A stretch of 64,000 bases of DNA from NCBI RefSeq assembly GCF_001644575.1, contig NZ_CP015596.1, forward strand, positions 5,704,001-5,768,000, given 5' to 3'. The notes beneath the pieces were generated by a model. That model was not told the DNA's origin, ran no database searches, and saw nothing but the letters and a program-made list of their open reading frames with translations. The position numbers were made by a program, and so were the translations under genes. Numbering within the stretch: the stretch's first letter is position 1; each line of letters begins with the position of its first letter. This stretch comes from Mycobacterium adipatum (GTDB taxonomy: Bacteria > Actinomycetota > Actinomycetes > Mycobacteriales > Mycobacteriaceae). Positions 10,652 to 19,497 of this stretch are shown in pieces.

Positions 10652-11548
10652 ATGGGAGCTGGACACGACCACAGCCACGGCGGCGGTGACACGCGCGTCG
10701 GCCGGATGATCATCGGCGCGGCGATCCTCGGCGCGTTCTTCGTCGTCGAACTCGTCACCGCGCTGATGATCAACTCGATCGCGCTGCTCGCCGACGCCGG
10801 ACACATGCTCACCGACCTGGTCGCGATGTTCATGGGCCTGACGGCGGTGCTGCTGGCCCGTCGCGGATCCACCTCCGCGGCCCGGACCTACGGTTGGCAC
10901 CGCGCCGAGGTGTTCACCGCCGTCGCCAATGCCGCCCTGCTGTTGGGTGTCGCCGGGTTCATCCTCTACGAGGCCTTCGAGCGACTCGGGGACGCACCCG
11001 AGGTCCCCGGGGTACCGCTCATCGTCGTCGCGTTGGCCGGCCTGATCGCCAACGCCGCCGTGATGCTGCTGCTGCGCTCGGACTCCGAGCACAGCCTGGC
11101 CGTCAGGGGCGCCTACATGGAGGTCGTCGCCGACACCGTCGGCAGCATCGGCGTGCTGATCGCGGGCATCGTCACCGTCACCACCGGGTGGCCCTACGCC
11201 GACGTGGTCGTCGCCGTCCTGGTCGCACTGTGGGTGCTACCGCGGGCGTTCGCCCTCGCCAGGGCCGCCCTGCGGATCCTCAGCGAGTCCTCGCCCGCCC
11301 ATATCGACGTCGAAGAGTTGCGCAGTGCGTTGCGCGACGTCCCCGGCGTCACCGAGGTGCACGATCTGCATGTGTGGACGCTGGTGCCCGGCCGGGATAT
11401 GGCCACGGCGCACCTGACGAGCACCGCCGATGCGACCCGGGTCCTGGTCGCCGCCCAGGCGGTGCTGGCGGCACGCGGCCTCGAACACGCCACGGTGCAG
11501 GTCGAGCCGCCCGGCGGCGTCGGCGACTGCGGCGCGAACGCCTGCTAG
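10652..11548 (+). CDS. Cation diffusion facilitator (Zn2+/Co2+/Cd2+ exporter)
   Basis: 298-aa CDF protein. The N-terminal His-rich GHDHSHGGGD is a metal-collecting segment. The transport site residues are in SIALLADAGHMLTD (helix 2) and VVADTVGSIG (helix 5, VADT), the HD/HD arrangement common in zinc-type CDFs. The C-terminal ferredoxin-like cytoplasmic domain holds VTEVHDLHVWTLVPG. A second in-frame hypothetical upstream start is not needed: ATG 10652 sits just behind the ATATGCG palindrome. It probably protects against excess Zn, Co, Ni or Cd in the cytoplasm. Its stop overlaps that of the convergent DUF3151 gene. Confidence 0.92.
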   Translation: MGAGHDHSHGGGDTRVGRMIIGAAILGAFFVVELVTALMINSIALLADAGHMLTDLVAMFMGLTAVLLARRGSTSAARTYGWHRAEVFTAVANAALLLGVAGFILYEAFERLGDAPEVPGVPLIVVALAGLIANAAVMLLLRSDSEHSLAVRGAYMEVVADTVGSIGVLIAGIVTVTTGWPYADVVVAVLVALWVLPRAFALARAALRILSESSPAHIDVEELRSALRDVPGVTEVHDLHVWTLVPGRDMATAHLTSTADATRVLVAAQAVLAARGLEHATVQVEPPGGVGDCGANAC

Positions 11549-11961
11549 ACCAGGCCGAGCGCGGCCCGGGCGGCCGGGTCGCAGTCGTCCAGCAGGTCCA
11601 GGCACCGCGCGTACTCCGGAGTCTCACCGATCTCCTGGGCGGCGCGCGCCAGCGCGGCCACGCAGCGCAGGAAGCCACGGTTGGGTTCATGCGCGTAGGG
11701 CACCGGGCCGAAACCCTTCCAGCCGTTACGGCGCAGCTGATCGAGCCCGCGGTGATACCCGGTGCGGGCATACGCATAGGCGGCCACCGGCTGATCCTCG
11801 GCCAGCGCCTCCTCGGCAAGCGTCGCCCAGGCCACCGAGGCACTCGGGTGCGCGGCGGCGACGATCGCGGCCTTCTCGCCGGCGTCCAGTTCGCCCTCAG
11901 CTTCCGTATCGCCCGGCAGCAGCACCGGATCCGGCCCCAACAGGTCGCCCATTCGCGTCAT
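11545..11961 (-). CDS. DUF3151 protein (Rv0360c-like)
   Basis: 138 aa from ATG 11961 (MTRMGDLLGPDPVLLPGD). Soluble and rich in Ala/Leu helices. The conserved run HPSASVAWATLAEEAL, then YAYARTGYHRGLDQLRRNGWKGFGPV, is characteristic of actinobacterial DUF3151, a TPR-like helical protein of unknown function. By position it is Rv0360c. It converges on the CDF gene with overlapping stop codons. An upstream in-frame extension to 12054 would overlap the next gene's start and is rejected. Confidence 0.8.
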   Translation of the reverse strand: MTRMGDLLGPDPVLLPGDTEAEGELDAGEKAAIVAAAHPSASVAWATLAEEALAEDQPVAAYAYARTGYHRGLDQLRRNGWKGFGPVPYAHEPNRGFLRCVAALARAAQEIGETPEYARCLDLLDDCDPAARAALGLV

Positions 11962-12041
11962 AGGCCTATTGTGCCGTGCGGGCGTACGCCGGCTGTGATT
12001 AGGCTTGCGCTGAAGCATCACGAGGGAGGACTGCAGTAGGG

Positions 12042-12734
12042 ATGTCGAACCCAACCGAACCCGAAGGCGGGAAGCAGGACCCCAACCCGGATGCGCCGGA
12101 GGCCGACGACTCCGCGAAGCGCCGGTTCACCGCGCCGTCGGGTTTCGACGGATCCACCCAGATCATCGAGTCGGTACCCGAACCCCCCACCGAGATCTTC
12201 GCCGCCGGTGCCCCCACGGAGATGATCGATAGCACCAAAATGGCTGCCCCACAGGTCATTCCACCGCGTGATGACGCGCCGAAGCCGCCAGGGGCCCGGC
12301 GCAGCTGGGGCTGGGTGATCGCCGTCGTGTTGGTGATCGCGGCGCTGGTGGCGCTCGCCGTGCTGGGCACGGTGCTGTTGACCCGCGGCGGCGCCAACGC
12401 GACATCGCAAGAGGACCAGGTCCGCTCCACCATCGAGAGCTTCGATGCTGCCATCCAGAAGGGGGACTTGGCCACGCTGCGCGGCATCACCTGCGGCGCC
12501 ACCCGGGAGAGCTACGTCAACTACGACGACCGCTCCTGGACCGAGACCCACAAGCGGGTCGCGGCCGCCAAGCAGTACCCGGTGGTGGCCAGTATCGACG
12601 AGGTGGTGGTGGTCGACGACCACGCCGAGGCGAATGTCACCACCTTCATGGCCAACGCGCCGCAGACGCGTTCCACGCGGAGCTTCGATCTGCAGTTCCG
12701 TGACGACCAGTGGAAGATCTGCCAGAACGGCTGA
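12042..12734 (+). CDS. Membrane-anchored NTF2-like protein (Rv0361-like)
   Basis: 230 aa. A disordered, acidic N-terminus of about 85 residues, rich in Pro and Glu, is followed by one membrane helix (WVIAVVLVIAALVALAVLGTVLL, best cited as about residues 88-112) and an external domain. The external domain begins DQVRSTIESFDAAIQKGDL and carries two Cys residues (about 149 and 228) that may form a disulfide. The fold resembles DUF4878/NTF2-like lumenal domains. Topology is cytoplasm-in, domain-out. Function unknown. A sequence-related gene lies at 36726-37307. Confidence 0.75.
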   Translation: MSNPTEPEGGKQDPNPDAPEADDSAKRRFTAPSGFDGSTQIIESVPEPPTEIFAAGAPTEMIDSTKMAAPQVIPPRDDAPKPPGARRSWGWVIAVVLVIAALVALAVLGTVLLTRGGANATSQEDQVRSTIESFDAAIQKGDLATLRGITCGATRESYVNYDDRSWTETHKRVAAAKQYPVVASIDEVVVVDDHAEANVTTFMANAPQTRSTRSFDLQFRDDQWKICQNG

Positions 12735-12751
12735 GCGGCACAGCCTCCCGG

Positions 12752-13612
12752 CTAGGCGTCTGCTCGGTGGGTGACGTGGGTTTGGGCCAGCAGCCGCAAC
12801 GCGTTGTCCGATGACGATCCCGGCTCGGCGGTGTACACGATCAGCACCTGATCCTCGTCACCGCACGGGTTGAGCGCCTGGTACTGCACGGTGAGCTCAC
12901 CGACCAGGGGGTGGTGATAGCTCTTGGTCCCCGTTGTCCGGCGTTGCACGTCGTGGCGGGCCCACCAGCTGCGGAACTCCTCGGAGTGGATCGACAACTC
13001 GCCGATCAATGCGGACAGTTTGGGGTCATCGGGGTAGCGGCCGGCGTCGTGGCGCAGCATCGCGACGGTGTCGACGGCCACCTGATGCCAATCTGCGTAG
13101 AGCTCACGCGCGTGCGGATCGAAGAAGACGAAGCGCGCCTGGTTGCGCTGCGGAGCGGGCAGCTGACGGAACTCGGTGATCAGCGCACCGGCCAACCGGT
13201 TGTGCGCGAGCACGTCCAGGCGCCGGCCCAGGACGAACGCCGGGGACACCACGAGATCGAGACGGTCCAGCAGATCCAGGGTCGCGGGATGGACCCGCTG
13301 GGGACGCGGACGCGCGCGGCGGGTGACCGGCTGCGGGCGGCCGAGCTCGTGCAGGTGTTCGCGTTCGGCGTCATCGAGTTGCAGGGCGGTGGCGAGCGCC
13401 TCCAGCACATCGACCGACGCGCTGCGGCTGCGGCCCTGTTCGAGCCGGGTGTAGTAGTCCACGCTCACGCCGGCCAGCTGGGCGAGCTCCTCGCGTCGTA
13501 GTCCCGGCACGCGACGACGCGCAGGCCCCGCGTCCACACCCGCGGCATCGGGGGCAAGTCGCGCCCGGCGGGTGCTGAGGAAATCAGCAAGCTCGGATCG
13601 GTTCCTGTCCAC
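12752..13612 (-). CDS. XRE/MmyB-type transcriptional regulator
   Basis: 286 aa from GTG 13612 (DRNRSELADFLSTRRARL). The N-terminal helix-turn-helix includes RRVPGLRREELAQLAGVSVDYYTRLEQGRS (cite as ELAQLAGVSVDYYTRLEQGR, about residues 40-60). The C-terminal 180 residues form the MmyB ligand-binding domain, a PAS-like fold thought to bind a fatty acid, with FFDPHARELYADWHQVA and HPLVGELTVQYQAL. It is divergent from the SDR at 13761, its probable target. The pair is common in actinobacteria, where the regulator usually represses the adjacent oxidoreductase. Confidence 0.85.
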   Translation of the reverse strand: MDRNRSELADFLSTRRARLAPDAAGVDAGPARRRVPGLRREELAQLAGVSVDYYTRLEQGRSRSASVDVLEALATALQLDDAEREHLHELGRPQPVTRRARPRPQRVHPATLDLLDRLDLVVSPAFVLGRRLDVLAHNRLAGALITEFRQLPAPQRNQARFVFFDPHARELYADWHQVAVDTVAMLRHDAGRYPDDPKLSALIGELSIHSEEFRSWWARHDVQRRTTGTKSYHHPLVGELTVQYQALNPCGDEDQVLIVYTAEPGSSSDNALRLLAQTHVTHRADA

Positions 13613-13760
13613 CGCACCAGTGTGGCGTGGCGGACGACCTGCGACACCGCCGAGGGTGGCCCAATTCGTCCCAGGATCAAACGGGCCCGTCCAACCGCGT
13701 CTGCGGGCACCTGTCGGGGGTTTCATCGAGTGCATCACCCGACGACGAAAGGACGATGAC

Positions 13761-14537
13761 ATGACGACACTGCTCACCGCCACGCCGCTGGCCGGACGCA
13801 CCGCGGTCGTGACCGGCGCCTCCAGCGGGATCGGCGCGGCCACCGCCGAACGGCTGGCGGCGCTGGGCGCCAAGGTCGCTGTGGTCGCACGGCGCAAGGA
13901 CAGGCTCGACGAGCTGGTGGCACGCATCGCCGCGGGCGGCGGCACCGCACGTGCCGTGCCCCTCGATGTCACCGATCGCGAGGCCGTCCGGACCGCCGCC
14001 GGGCAGGTCTGCGCGCAATTCGGGCCCGCCGACCTGGTGTTCGCCAACGCGGGCGTCCAGTTGATCTCGGCGATCGACGAGCTGCAGGTCGAGGATTGGC
14101 AGCGCCAGATCGACCTCAACATCACCGGCGTGATGAACACGATCGGCGCCTTCGTGCCCCACCTGATCGACAACGCCGGTGCGGGGCGCCCGGCCGACCT
14201 GATCACCACCTCGTCCATCGCGGCGACGCGCGTGCTGGAGAAATTCTCCGTGTACTCGGCGACGAAGGCCTACATCAGTCAGCTGACCAGGCTGCTGCGG
14301 GTTGAACTCGGCCGGAAGATGGTGCGCGTGTGCACCATCGAGCCCGGCATGGTGGACACCGAACTGCCCGACCACGTGACCGACCCGGACGCCAGCCGGT
14401 TGATGGCGGATCTGATCAACGATATCGACGTGCTGCAGCCCGCCGATATCGCCGAGACGGTCGCGTTCGTCGCATCGATACCGCGCCACGTGAATCTGAC
14501 CGAGCTCACGATCCTGCCGACACAGCAGGCGATCTGA
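13761..14537 (+). CDS. Short-chain dehydrogenase/reductase
   Basis: 258 aa. Classical SDR: cofactor motif TGASSGIG (about residues 16-23), FANAG, catalytic Ser in TTSSIAATRVLEKF and YSATKAY for the Tyr-x3-Lys pair. ARRKDR after strand 2 suggests NADP(H). ATG 13761 has AAAGGA eight bases upstream; longer upstream starts would overlap the divergent regulator. The FVASIPRHVNLTELTILPTQQ ending is typical of YdfG-like serine/sulfoacetaldehyde reductases. Substrate unknown; controlled most likely by the MmyB-type regulator next door. Confidence 0.88.
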   Translation: MTTLLTATPLAGRTAVVTGASSGIGAATAERLAALGAKVAVVARRKDRLDELVARIAAGGGTARAVPLDVTDREAVRTAAGQVCAQFGPADLVFANAGVQLISAIDELQVEDWQRQIDLNITGVMNTIGAFVPHLIDNAGAGRPADLITTSSIAATRVLEKFSVYSATKAYISQLTRLLRVELGRKMVRVCTIEPGMVDTELPDHVTDPDASRLMADLINDIDVLQPADIAETVAFVASIPRHVNLTELTILPTQQAI

Positions 14538-14588
14538 GATGCCGCTGAACCGCCGTCGGCGCCATGGCGCTTGTCGACGCCGGTGACG

Positions 14589-14603
14589 TAGGGAAACACC
14601 CTA
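14589..14603 (+). promoter_or_regulatory. Regulon element copy 1 (TAGGG-N5-CCCTA)
   Basis: TAGGGAAACACCCTA, a perfect 5-bp inverted repeat with a 5-nt spacer, followed by TTTA. It points at the secreted-protein gene starting at 14673. A weak -10-like CATCGT (14628-14633) lies 24 nt downstream. Four more copies lie at 16677, 19879, 19924 and 21391. Confidence 0.75.
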
Positions 14604-14672
14604 TTTATCTGATGCGGACTCCAGTGCCATCGTGATGTTTCGGACTTGCCAGTCGCGACCACAGGAGACGTC

Positions 14673-15383
14673 ATGCCCAGACCATCGCAGCCTCATGACC
14701 ACCGACGCTTGAAAACTCTGGCGTCCAACGGCTTTGCGGTAGCGACCCTCGCTGCAGCATTGCCCCTCGCGTCGCCGGCGGCCCATGCGGTGCCGCAGTT
14801 TCCGCTGGCACCTGCATGCAGCAGCTACTCCTACAACAGCCCTGCGATCGAGTTCGCGCAGGACAACAACGTGACGGTGGTGGTCGACAAGTCCGGCGAC
14901 TTCTTCTCCGGCAACGCCGGATACAGGCAGAACGGAAGTGGGGTGTGGACCAACGGAACCGCCAACGGACGAATCAGTGGCCGCAACATCACCATCGACT
15001 TCACCTGGAGCAACGGCTTGACCACCCGCTGGGACGGTTTCATCGACGATGACCTCACCGCCCGAGGCACCGCCAAGAACAGCGAAGGTGCTTTCAATAA
15101 GTGGTATTCGAAAGCCAAGTTCGTTTGCGTGCCCGCCGCGGAACCGCCTGTGCAGTCGCCAGAGCCTGAGAAAGCACCTGCACCACCGGACGAACTGACG
15201 GCCACGGTGAACGCCGATACACGCCTCTACGACAAATCCAACGACGACGGTGATGCCGTGGTCATCGGCGAGTTGACCGAGGGACAGGTAGTGAAGGTGC
15301 AGAGCGCGTGCTCACCCAACGCCTGGTGTTTCCTGGTCGAGCCCAAGGGCGCGGCCTGGGGAAGAGATCTCACGAACAACTGA
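14673..15383 (+). CDS. Secreted protein with C-terminal SH3-like domain
   Basis: 236 aa from ATG 14673, with AGGAGA a few bases upstream. A Sec signal peptide ends near SPAAHA-VPQF (about residue 38). The mature protein has two parts. The first is a beta-rich domain with a Cys pair (in APACSSYSY and KFVCVPAA) and motifs such as SGVWTNGTANGRISG. A Pro/Glu linker PPVQSPEPEKAPAPPD follows. The second is a small SH3-like domain (TATVNADTRLYDKSNDDG to WCFLVEPKG) with two Cys. No enzymatic motif. It is the first gene behind regulon element copy 1 and is followed 59 nt later by the CAP-like gene. Confidence 0.75.
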   Translation: MPRPSQPHDHRRLKTLASNGFAVATLAAALPLASPAAHAVPQFPLAPACSSYSYNSPAIEFAQDNNVTVVVDKSGDFFSGNAGYRQNGSGVWTNGTANGRISGRNITIDFTWSNGLTTRWDGFIDDDLTARGTAKNSEGAFNKWYSKAKFVCVPAAEPPVQSPEPEKAPAPPDELTATVNADTRLYDKSNDDGDAVVIGELTEGQVVKVQSACSPNAWCFLVEPKGAAWGRDLTNN

Positions 15384-15442
15384 ATGTGAAAACTGCCGGA
15401 CCGTTCCCGAACAGCTTTGGCAACCTTTCCGAGGAGACAGCC

Positions 15443-16276
15443 ATGAACCACGTTCGGCCATCCCACTTCTCCACCCCTGCAGTTGTTTTCACGGGTGCAC
15501 TTGCGCTGTCCGGCGTGATTACCGCACCCGTCGCCCAAGCCAGCCCGCTCGACGGTATTCGAGCTGCCGTCAACGCAGCACGCAGCGGCTCACCCTGCGG
15601 CCCCCTGAACTACAACTTCGACCTCGAGGGCGAGGCGCAGCACAGGGTCGGTAACAGGCTGCCTGGGGTGCCTCCGGCAGGCCAATACAAGGGCAGGGTG
15701 TACCAAGGTCACGCATCAGCCGATCCCACATCGAGGGCGACGGAGATCCTGGTCAACGAGATGCGCCCCCAGATCACCAACTGCAGCTACCAGGACTTCG
15801 GTGTGGGCATGGCCCGAGACGACGGAGAAGAGATGAGTTTCGTGAGCATCGCGCTGGGCGAGCCACCCGCCGCGGCCCCGGTGCCGGTCCCGGAACCCGC
15901 GGGGAGGCCCATCAAGTGCACCGGCGGCCCGACCATCCCGGCCGGCCAGACCTGCCCACCCAAACCGCCGCCGGCGGAGATGGCGCCGACGAACGCCGTC
16001 ACGCTGGATATCCGGCGCGAGGGTTTGCGCGCCAAAGTGACTGTGGGAAACACGTCGAATCTGCGGGCTCAGTGCACCTACAACGCCAAAGAAGTCAACG
16101 GCCTGGGCATTCCGGTCAGCCGCAACTTCGAGGTCAACCCGAAGGGCACCACCCCGCTGGAGTTCGCGGCTCCGCTTCCCGGGCAGACCTACACCGTGGT
16201 GGTGGCGTGTGGCGCCGACTTCAACGGCAAGAACGTCGAGATCGGCCGCGTGCAACAGGACTTCTCAAGCTTCTGA
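15443..16276 (+). CDS. Secreted CAP-like protein, copy A of a duplicated pair
   Basis: 277 aa with a signal peptide ending at VAQA-SPLDG. The N-terminal domain (SPLDGIRAAVNAARSGSPCG, PLNYNFDLEGEAQ) resembles degenerate CAP/SCP-like domains of mycobacterial secreted proteins. A Pro-rich linker (VPVPEPAGRP) leads to a C-terminal beta domain with paired Cys (CTYNAKE, VVACGADF). ATG 15443 is preceded by GAGGAG. It is probably co-transcribed with 14673. Its last 137 residues differ from those of copy B (20009-20821) at only two positions, whereas the N-terminal halves are only about half identical. Confidence 0.75.
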   Translation: MNHVRPSHFSTPAVVFTGALALSGVITAPVAQASPLDGIRAAVNAARSGSPCGPLNYNFDLEGEAQHRVGNRLPGVPPAGQYKGRVYQGHASADPTSRATEILVNEMRPQITNCSYQDFGVGMARDDGEEMSFVSIALGEPPAAAPVPVPEPAGRPIKCTGGPTIPAGQTCPPKPPPAEMAPTNAVTLDIRREGLRAKVTVGNTSNLRAQCTYNAKEVNGLGIPVSRNFEVNPKGTTPLEFAAPLPGQTYTVVVACGADFNGKNVEIGRVQQDFSSF

Positions 16277-16287
16277 CGGCAGAGTGA

Positions 16288-16356
16288 CAGCACCATGTTG
16301 CTGCGGCCGCCCGCCGGGAACTCCATCTGCCCGTCACCGCGACGCGTCATGCCGGA
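16288..16356 (-). pseudogene. Remnant of a second DUF3558-like lipoprotein gene
   Basis: Read leftwards this gives GM, then GQMEFPAGGRSNMV, matching GM...GQVEFPAGGRSNMV of the intact lipoprotein at 20822-21355. At DNA level 16290-16334 and 20911-20955 differ at about four places. It lies in the same convergent position behind CAP-like copy A as the intact gene does behind copy B, so the whole pair was duplicated and this member was mostly deleted. Confidence 0.7.
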
Positions 16357-16640
16357 CTCGTGGGCGCGAGGCGGATGTCGGTCGCCGCGGTGAGCCGGTC
16401 GGCGGGCAAACCGGCATGCCGACATACCTTCGAGACCAAGTCGGCTGAAGCAGCACAAAAGACCCCGAAGACCATCTCGTCGGTGGGGACCACGATCATG
16501 GACATCAACTGGATCGTCGGACCCAGCGCCGATGCTGCCGCGGCACTCGATTGCAGGGCAGCCGACGTGCGTTCGAGCGATCCGCGCACGAGGGCGGGCT
16601 GATACCACTCGACCAGATAGCATGGTTCTGCCGGATCCAC
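16347..16640 (-). CDS. Small DUF4242-like protein
   Basis: 97 aa from GTG 16640. The start CYLVEWYQP and the late segment TDEMVFGVFCAASADLVSKVCRHAG look like the DUF4242 (SCO4226-like, nickel-binding) ferredoxin-fold family, whose members begin YLVERYWP and carry DEVVFCLF. The GTG is supported by a -10-like TAGCCT ending exactly seven bases upstream, giving a leaderless transcript. The stop codon falls in the deleted lipoprotein remnant, so the C-terminus (RLAPTSPA) may be acquired sequence. It is divergent from the LAL regulator and carries regulon element copy 2. Function unknown. Confidence 0.6.
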   Translation of the reverse strand: MDPAEPCYLVEWYQPALVRGSLERTSAALQSSAAAASALGPTIQLMSMIVVPTDEMVFGVFCAASADLVSKVCRHAGLPADRLTAATDIRLAPTSPA

Positions 16641-16647
16641 AGCTCGG

Positions 16648-16691
16648 AGGCTATCGGGTCGCGCAGCGGCGTTAAATCGGGCGAATCCCTA
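16648..16691 (-). promoter_or_regulatory. Regulon element copy 2 plus -10
   Basis: On the minus strand TAGGGATTCGCCCGA (16691-16677) is followed by TTTAA and, 23 nt after the element, by TAGCCT (16653-16648), which ends seven bases before GTG 16640. The same element lies 50 nt upstream of the divergent LAL regulator gene, so it could also control that gene. Confidence 0.7.
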
Positions 16692-16740
16692 TGACAGCGC
16701 GACCCGAGCCGAGTCGCACCGGCTGTGACATGATCCTGGG

Positions 16741-19497
16741 GTGGCTGCGGGGGTGGTGAGCCGCGATGCCGAATGCGCGGCAGTCGCTAGGTTTCTCGAT
16801 GCCGCGACCCGTGAACCCAGCAGCCTGCTGATCGAGGGCGAAGCGGGAATCGGGAAGACCACCATCTGGCTGGCCGGCGTGGAGCAGGCCCGCGAGCGCG
16901 ACTTTCACGTGTTAGCCACCCGGCCTGCGCAGACGGAATCGGTGCTGTCCTACGTTGCGCTGGCAGACCTACTGAGCCGCGTCGACGCGACGGTGCTAAA
17001 CAGCCTGCCCCACCCGCAACGACTCGCGTTGGACCGGGTCCTGCTTCGCGGGGATGCCGGTGACGCCCCGACCGATCCGCGGGCGGTGGCCGCGGCGTTC
17101 CTGTCGGTCATCGAGACGCTTGCGGAGGTCGGGCCGGTGTTGATCGGCATCGACGATCTGCAATGGCTCGACCCCTCCAGCGCGGCCGCCGTCGCGTTCG
17201 CCGCGCGCCGGCTTTCGGGTGCGGTCGGGGTGATCACGGCGATGCGCAGCGACGCGAGCCCCGCCCTCGATCTCTTTCGGGATCGGCTGCCCAGACCGGA
17301 ATCCAGCAGGCGCCTGGTGGTCGGCCCACTGAGCCTGGGCGCCTTGCGGACCATCGTTGCGCGCCGGCTCGGCCTGTCGTTGCCGCGACCGACAATGGTA
17401 CGCATTCACGACATCTCCCGCGGCAACCCGTTCTATGCCCTACAACTGGCATATTCGTCTGTCGATGGCGAAATATCGATGCAGACAACACTTTCCGATC
17501 TGGTTCGGGCCAGGGTCAGCGAATTGGGGACGGCGGCGCGGGAAGCGCTGCTCGCCGCTGCCTGTGCGGGTTCGCCGACAATCGACCTCATCGCGCGGGC
17601 GCTGAACGTCACCCACTCGCGCGCAGCGGAGATCCTCGACGAGGCCGAAGGCCATAAGCTCATCCACTACGAGGGACATCGGGTGCGGTTTTCGCATCCC
17701 CTACTGGCCGCCGGTATCCATGCCGACGCCCCTGCGCCCCGGCGCCGACGGATGCACGCCACGCTCGCCGGGATCGCCACCGAGCCAGAGTTGCGAGCAC
17801 GACACCTGGCGCTGTCGGCTACCGTCGCAGACGAACAGACGCTGCACTCCCTGGACGCCGCCGCGCTGTCGGCGGCCAACCGAGGCGCGCCCGGCGCCGC
17901 CGCAGAGCTTCTCGATTTGGCCATCGGCCTCGGTGGCGACACTCCCGAGCGTCATATCCGGGCAGCCGGACATCACTTGCACGCCGCGAACTTCAACGAA
18001 GCAGCGACGCGGCTCATCCAGATCATCGACACGCTGCCACCGGGTCGGTTGGGCGCGGAAGCACTGACCCTGCTGGCCAAGGTCCGCACCGCCGAAGAGA
18101 ACCTCGCCGAGGCGATCGCGGTTCTCACGCGCTTGCTTGCCGAGTCCGCTGACGACCCCGGCCGACGCGCGCACGCCCTCATCCTGCTGTCTCACGCGCA
18201 ACTCAATGCGGCCCAGTTCGACGAGTCTGCCCGCAGCATCGACGAAGCCGTCACGCTCGCCACCGAATTGGATCGATCCGACCTACTGAGTGCTGCCCTG
18301 GCCCTGCGCGCGATGCAGAACTTCGCCTCCGGGCGTGGTTTCGACGACGAGACGATGGCCCACGCACTCGCGCTTGAGGACGGTGCGTCCGACATTCCTC
18401 TGGTGCTGCGGGCACCCGTCAACAATGCGCTCCTCCTGGCGTGGACGGGCCAGCTTCAACGCGGACACGACGCGATGATGGCGGTCCGGCGGCAGTCGCT
18501 GGACCGAGGCGAGGAGCACGAGCTGGCCATCCTCGACTTTCATTGCTTCCTGATGGCTCTCTGGCGCGGTGACCTGGCAGATGCCGGCTTGCTGGCCGAG
18601 GACGCACTCGAACGGGCGAACGCCCTGGGCGACCCGGAGCCCGTGTGCATCGGTCTGACGACGCGGGCGGCCCTCGCCGCCTACGCCGGCCACGAACAGC
18701 GGGCCCGTGACGACGTCGCGGAGGCGTTGGTGCAGTTGCAACTCCTCGGCACACCCCCGATGACTCGGTACCCGCTCGCGATGCTGGCCTTTCTGGAGGT
18801 GTCCCTGGGCAACCACGCCGCCGCGCTGAGCGCGCTGGAACCGGCGTTGGCGCTGATCGACTCGACACCCATGGCTCTGGAAATCATGATCGGTCTGTTC
18901 GTTCCGGACGCCGCCGAGGCGATGGTCGCCGTGGGGCGTCTCGACGACGCCGAACGGCTGATCGAGCGGTTCCTCGACGACGGCCGACGGTTGGACCGGG
19001 CATGGATTCTGGCCTGCGGCGGACGCTGCCGCGCGATGCTGCTCGCTGCGCGCGGCGACGTCGACGCCGCGGCCAACGCTGCCCAGCTGGCGATGGTCGA
19101 ACACCAGCGGGTGCCCATGCCGTTCGAACGTGCCCGAACGCAACTTCTGGTCGGCCAACTCGAACGCCGGCAACGGCACAACCAGGCCGCCTCCGCCGCG
19201 CTCAACGAGGCGCTGCAGACCTTCGAGCAACTCGGCACCCCGCTGTGGGCCGAACGCACCCGCACCGAGTTGGGCCGTGCCAACGTCGGCCCACACCGCG
19301 ACGCCACCCTGACCCCCTCCGAGCAACGGGTCGCCGAACTCGCAGCATCCGGCATGACCAACCGCGACGTCGCCGCCGCCCTGTTCATCAGCCCGAAGAC
19401 GGTGGAGGCCAACCTCTCTCGGATCTATCGCAAGCTCGGTATCAACTCGCGTGCCGCACTCGGCCGACGGATGGCCGAGGAACTGGGAGACTCCTAA
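16741..19497 (+). CDS. Large LuxR-family (LAL) ATPase transcriptional regulator
   Basis: 918 aa, typical of MalT-like LAL regulators. The N-terminal AAA/STAND ATPase has Walker A GEAGIGKTT (residues 33-41) and Walker B VLIGIDDLQWLD (about 136-147). A long TPR-like helical region occupies about residues 350-840. The C-terminal NarL/LuxR helix-turn-helix reads LTPSEQRVAELAASGMTNRD then SPKTVEANLSRIYRKLGI. GTG 16741, 16753 and 16756 are possible starts. It would bind ATP and an unknown signal, oligomerise and activate transcription. It sits in the middle of five copies of the TAGGG-N5-CCCKA element, making it the prime candidate for their activator. Confidence 0.93.
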   Translation: MAAGVVSRDAECAAVARFLDAATREPSSLLIEGEAGIGKTTIWLAGVEQARERDFHVLATRPAQTESVLSYVALADLLSRVDATVLNSLPHPQRLALDRVLLRGDAGDAPTDPRAVAAAFLSVIETLAEVGPVLIGIDDLQWLDPSSAAAVAFAARRLSGAVGVITAMRSDASPALDLFRDRLPRPESSRRLVVGPLSLGALRTIVARRLGLSLPRPTMVRIHDISRGNPFYALQLAYSSVDGEISMQTTLSDLVRARVSELGTAAREALLAAACAGSPTIDLIARALNVTHSRAAEILDEAEGHKLIHYEGHRVRFSHPLLAAGIHADAPAPRRRRMHATLAGIATEPELRARHLALSATVADEQTLHSLDAAALSAANRGAPGAAAELLDLAIGLGGDTPERHIRAAGHHLHAANFNEAATRLIQIIDTLPPGRLGAEALTLLAKVRTAEENLAEAIAVLTRLLAESADDPGRRAHALILLSHAQLNAAQFDESARSIDEAVTLATELDRSDLLSAALALRAMQNFASGRGFDDETMAHALALEDGASDIPLVLRAPVNNALLLAWTGQLQRGHDAMMAVRRQSLDRGEEHELAILDFHCFLMALWRGDLADAGLLAEDALERANALGDPEPVCIGLTTRAALAAYAGHEQRARDDVAEALVQLQLLGTPPMTRYPLAMLAFLEVSLGNHAAALSALEPALALIDSTPMALEIMIGLFVPDAAEAMVAVGRLDDAERLIERFLDDGRRLDRAWILACGGRCRAMLLAARGDVDAAANAAQLAMVEHQRVPMPFERARTQLLVGQLERRQRHNQAASAALNEALQTFEQLGTPLWAERTRTELGRANVGPHRDATLTPSEQRVAELAASGMTNRDVAAALFISPKTVEANLSRIYRKLGINSRAALGRRMAEELGDS

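Noticed and set aside
13572..13760. Longer N-terminus for the SDR starting upstream of 13761
   Set aside because: It would overlap the divergent MmyB-type regulator gene and precede the standard SDR N-terminus, while ATG 13761 has its own ribosome-binding site.
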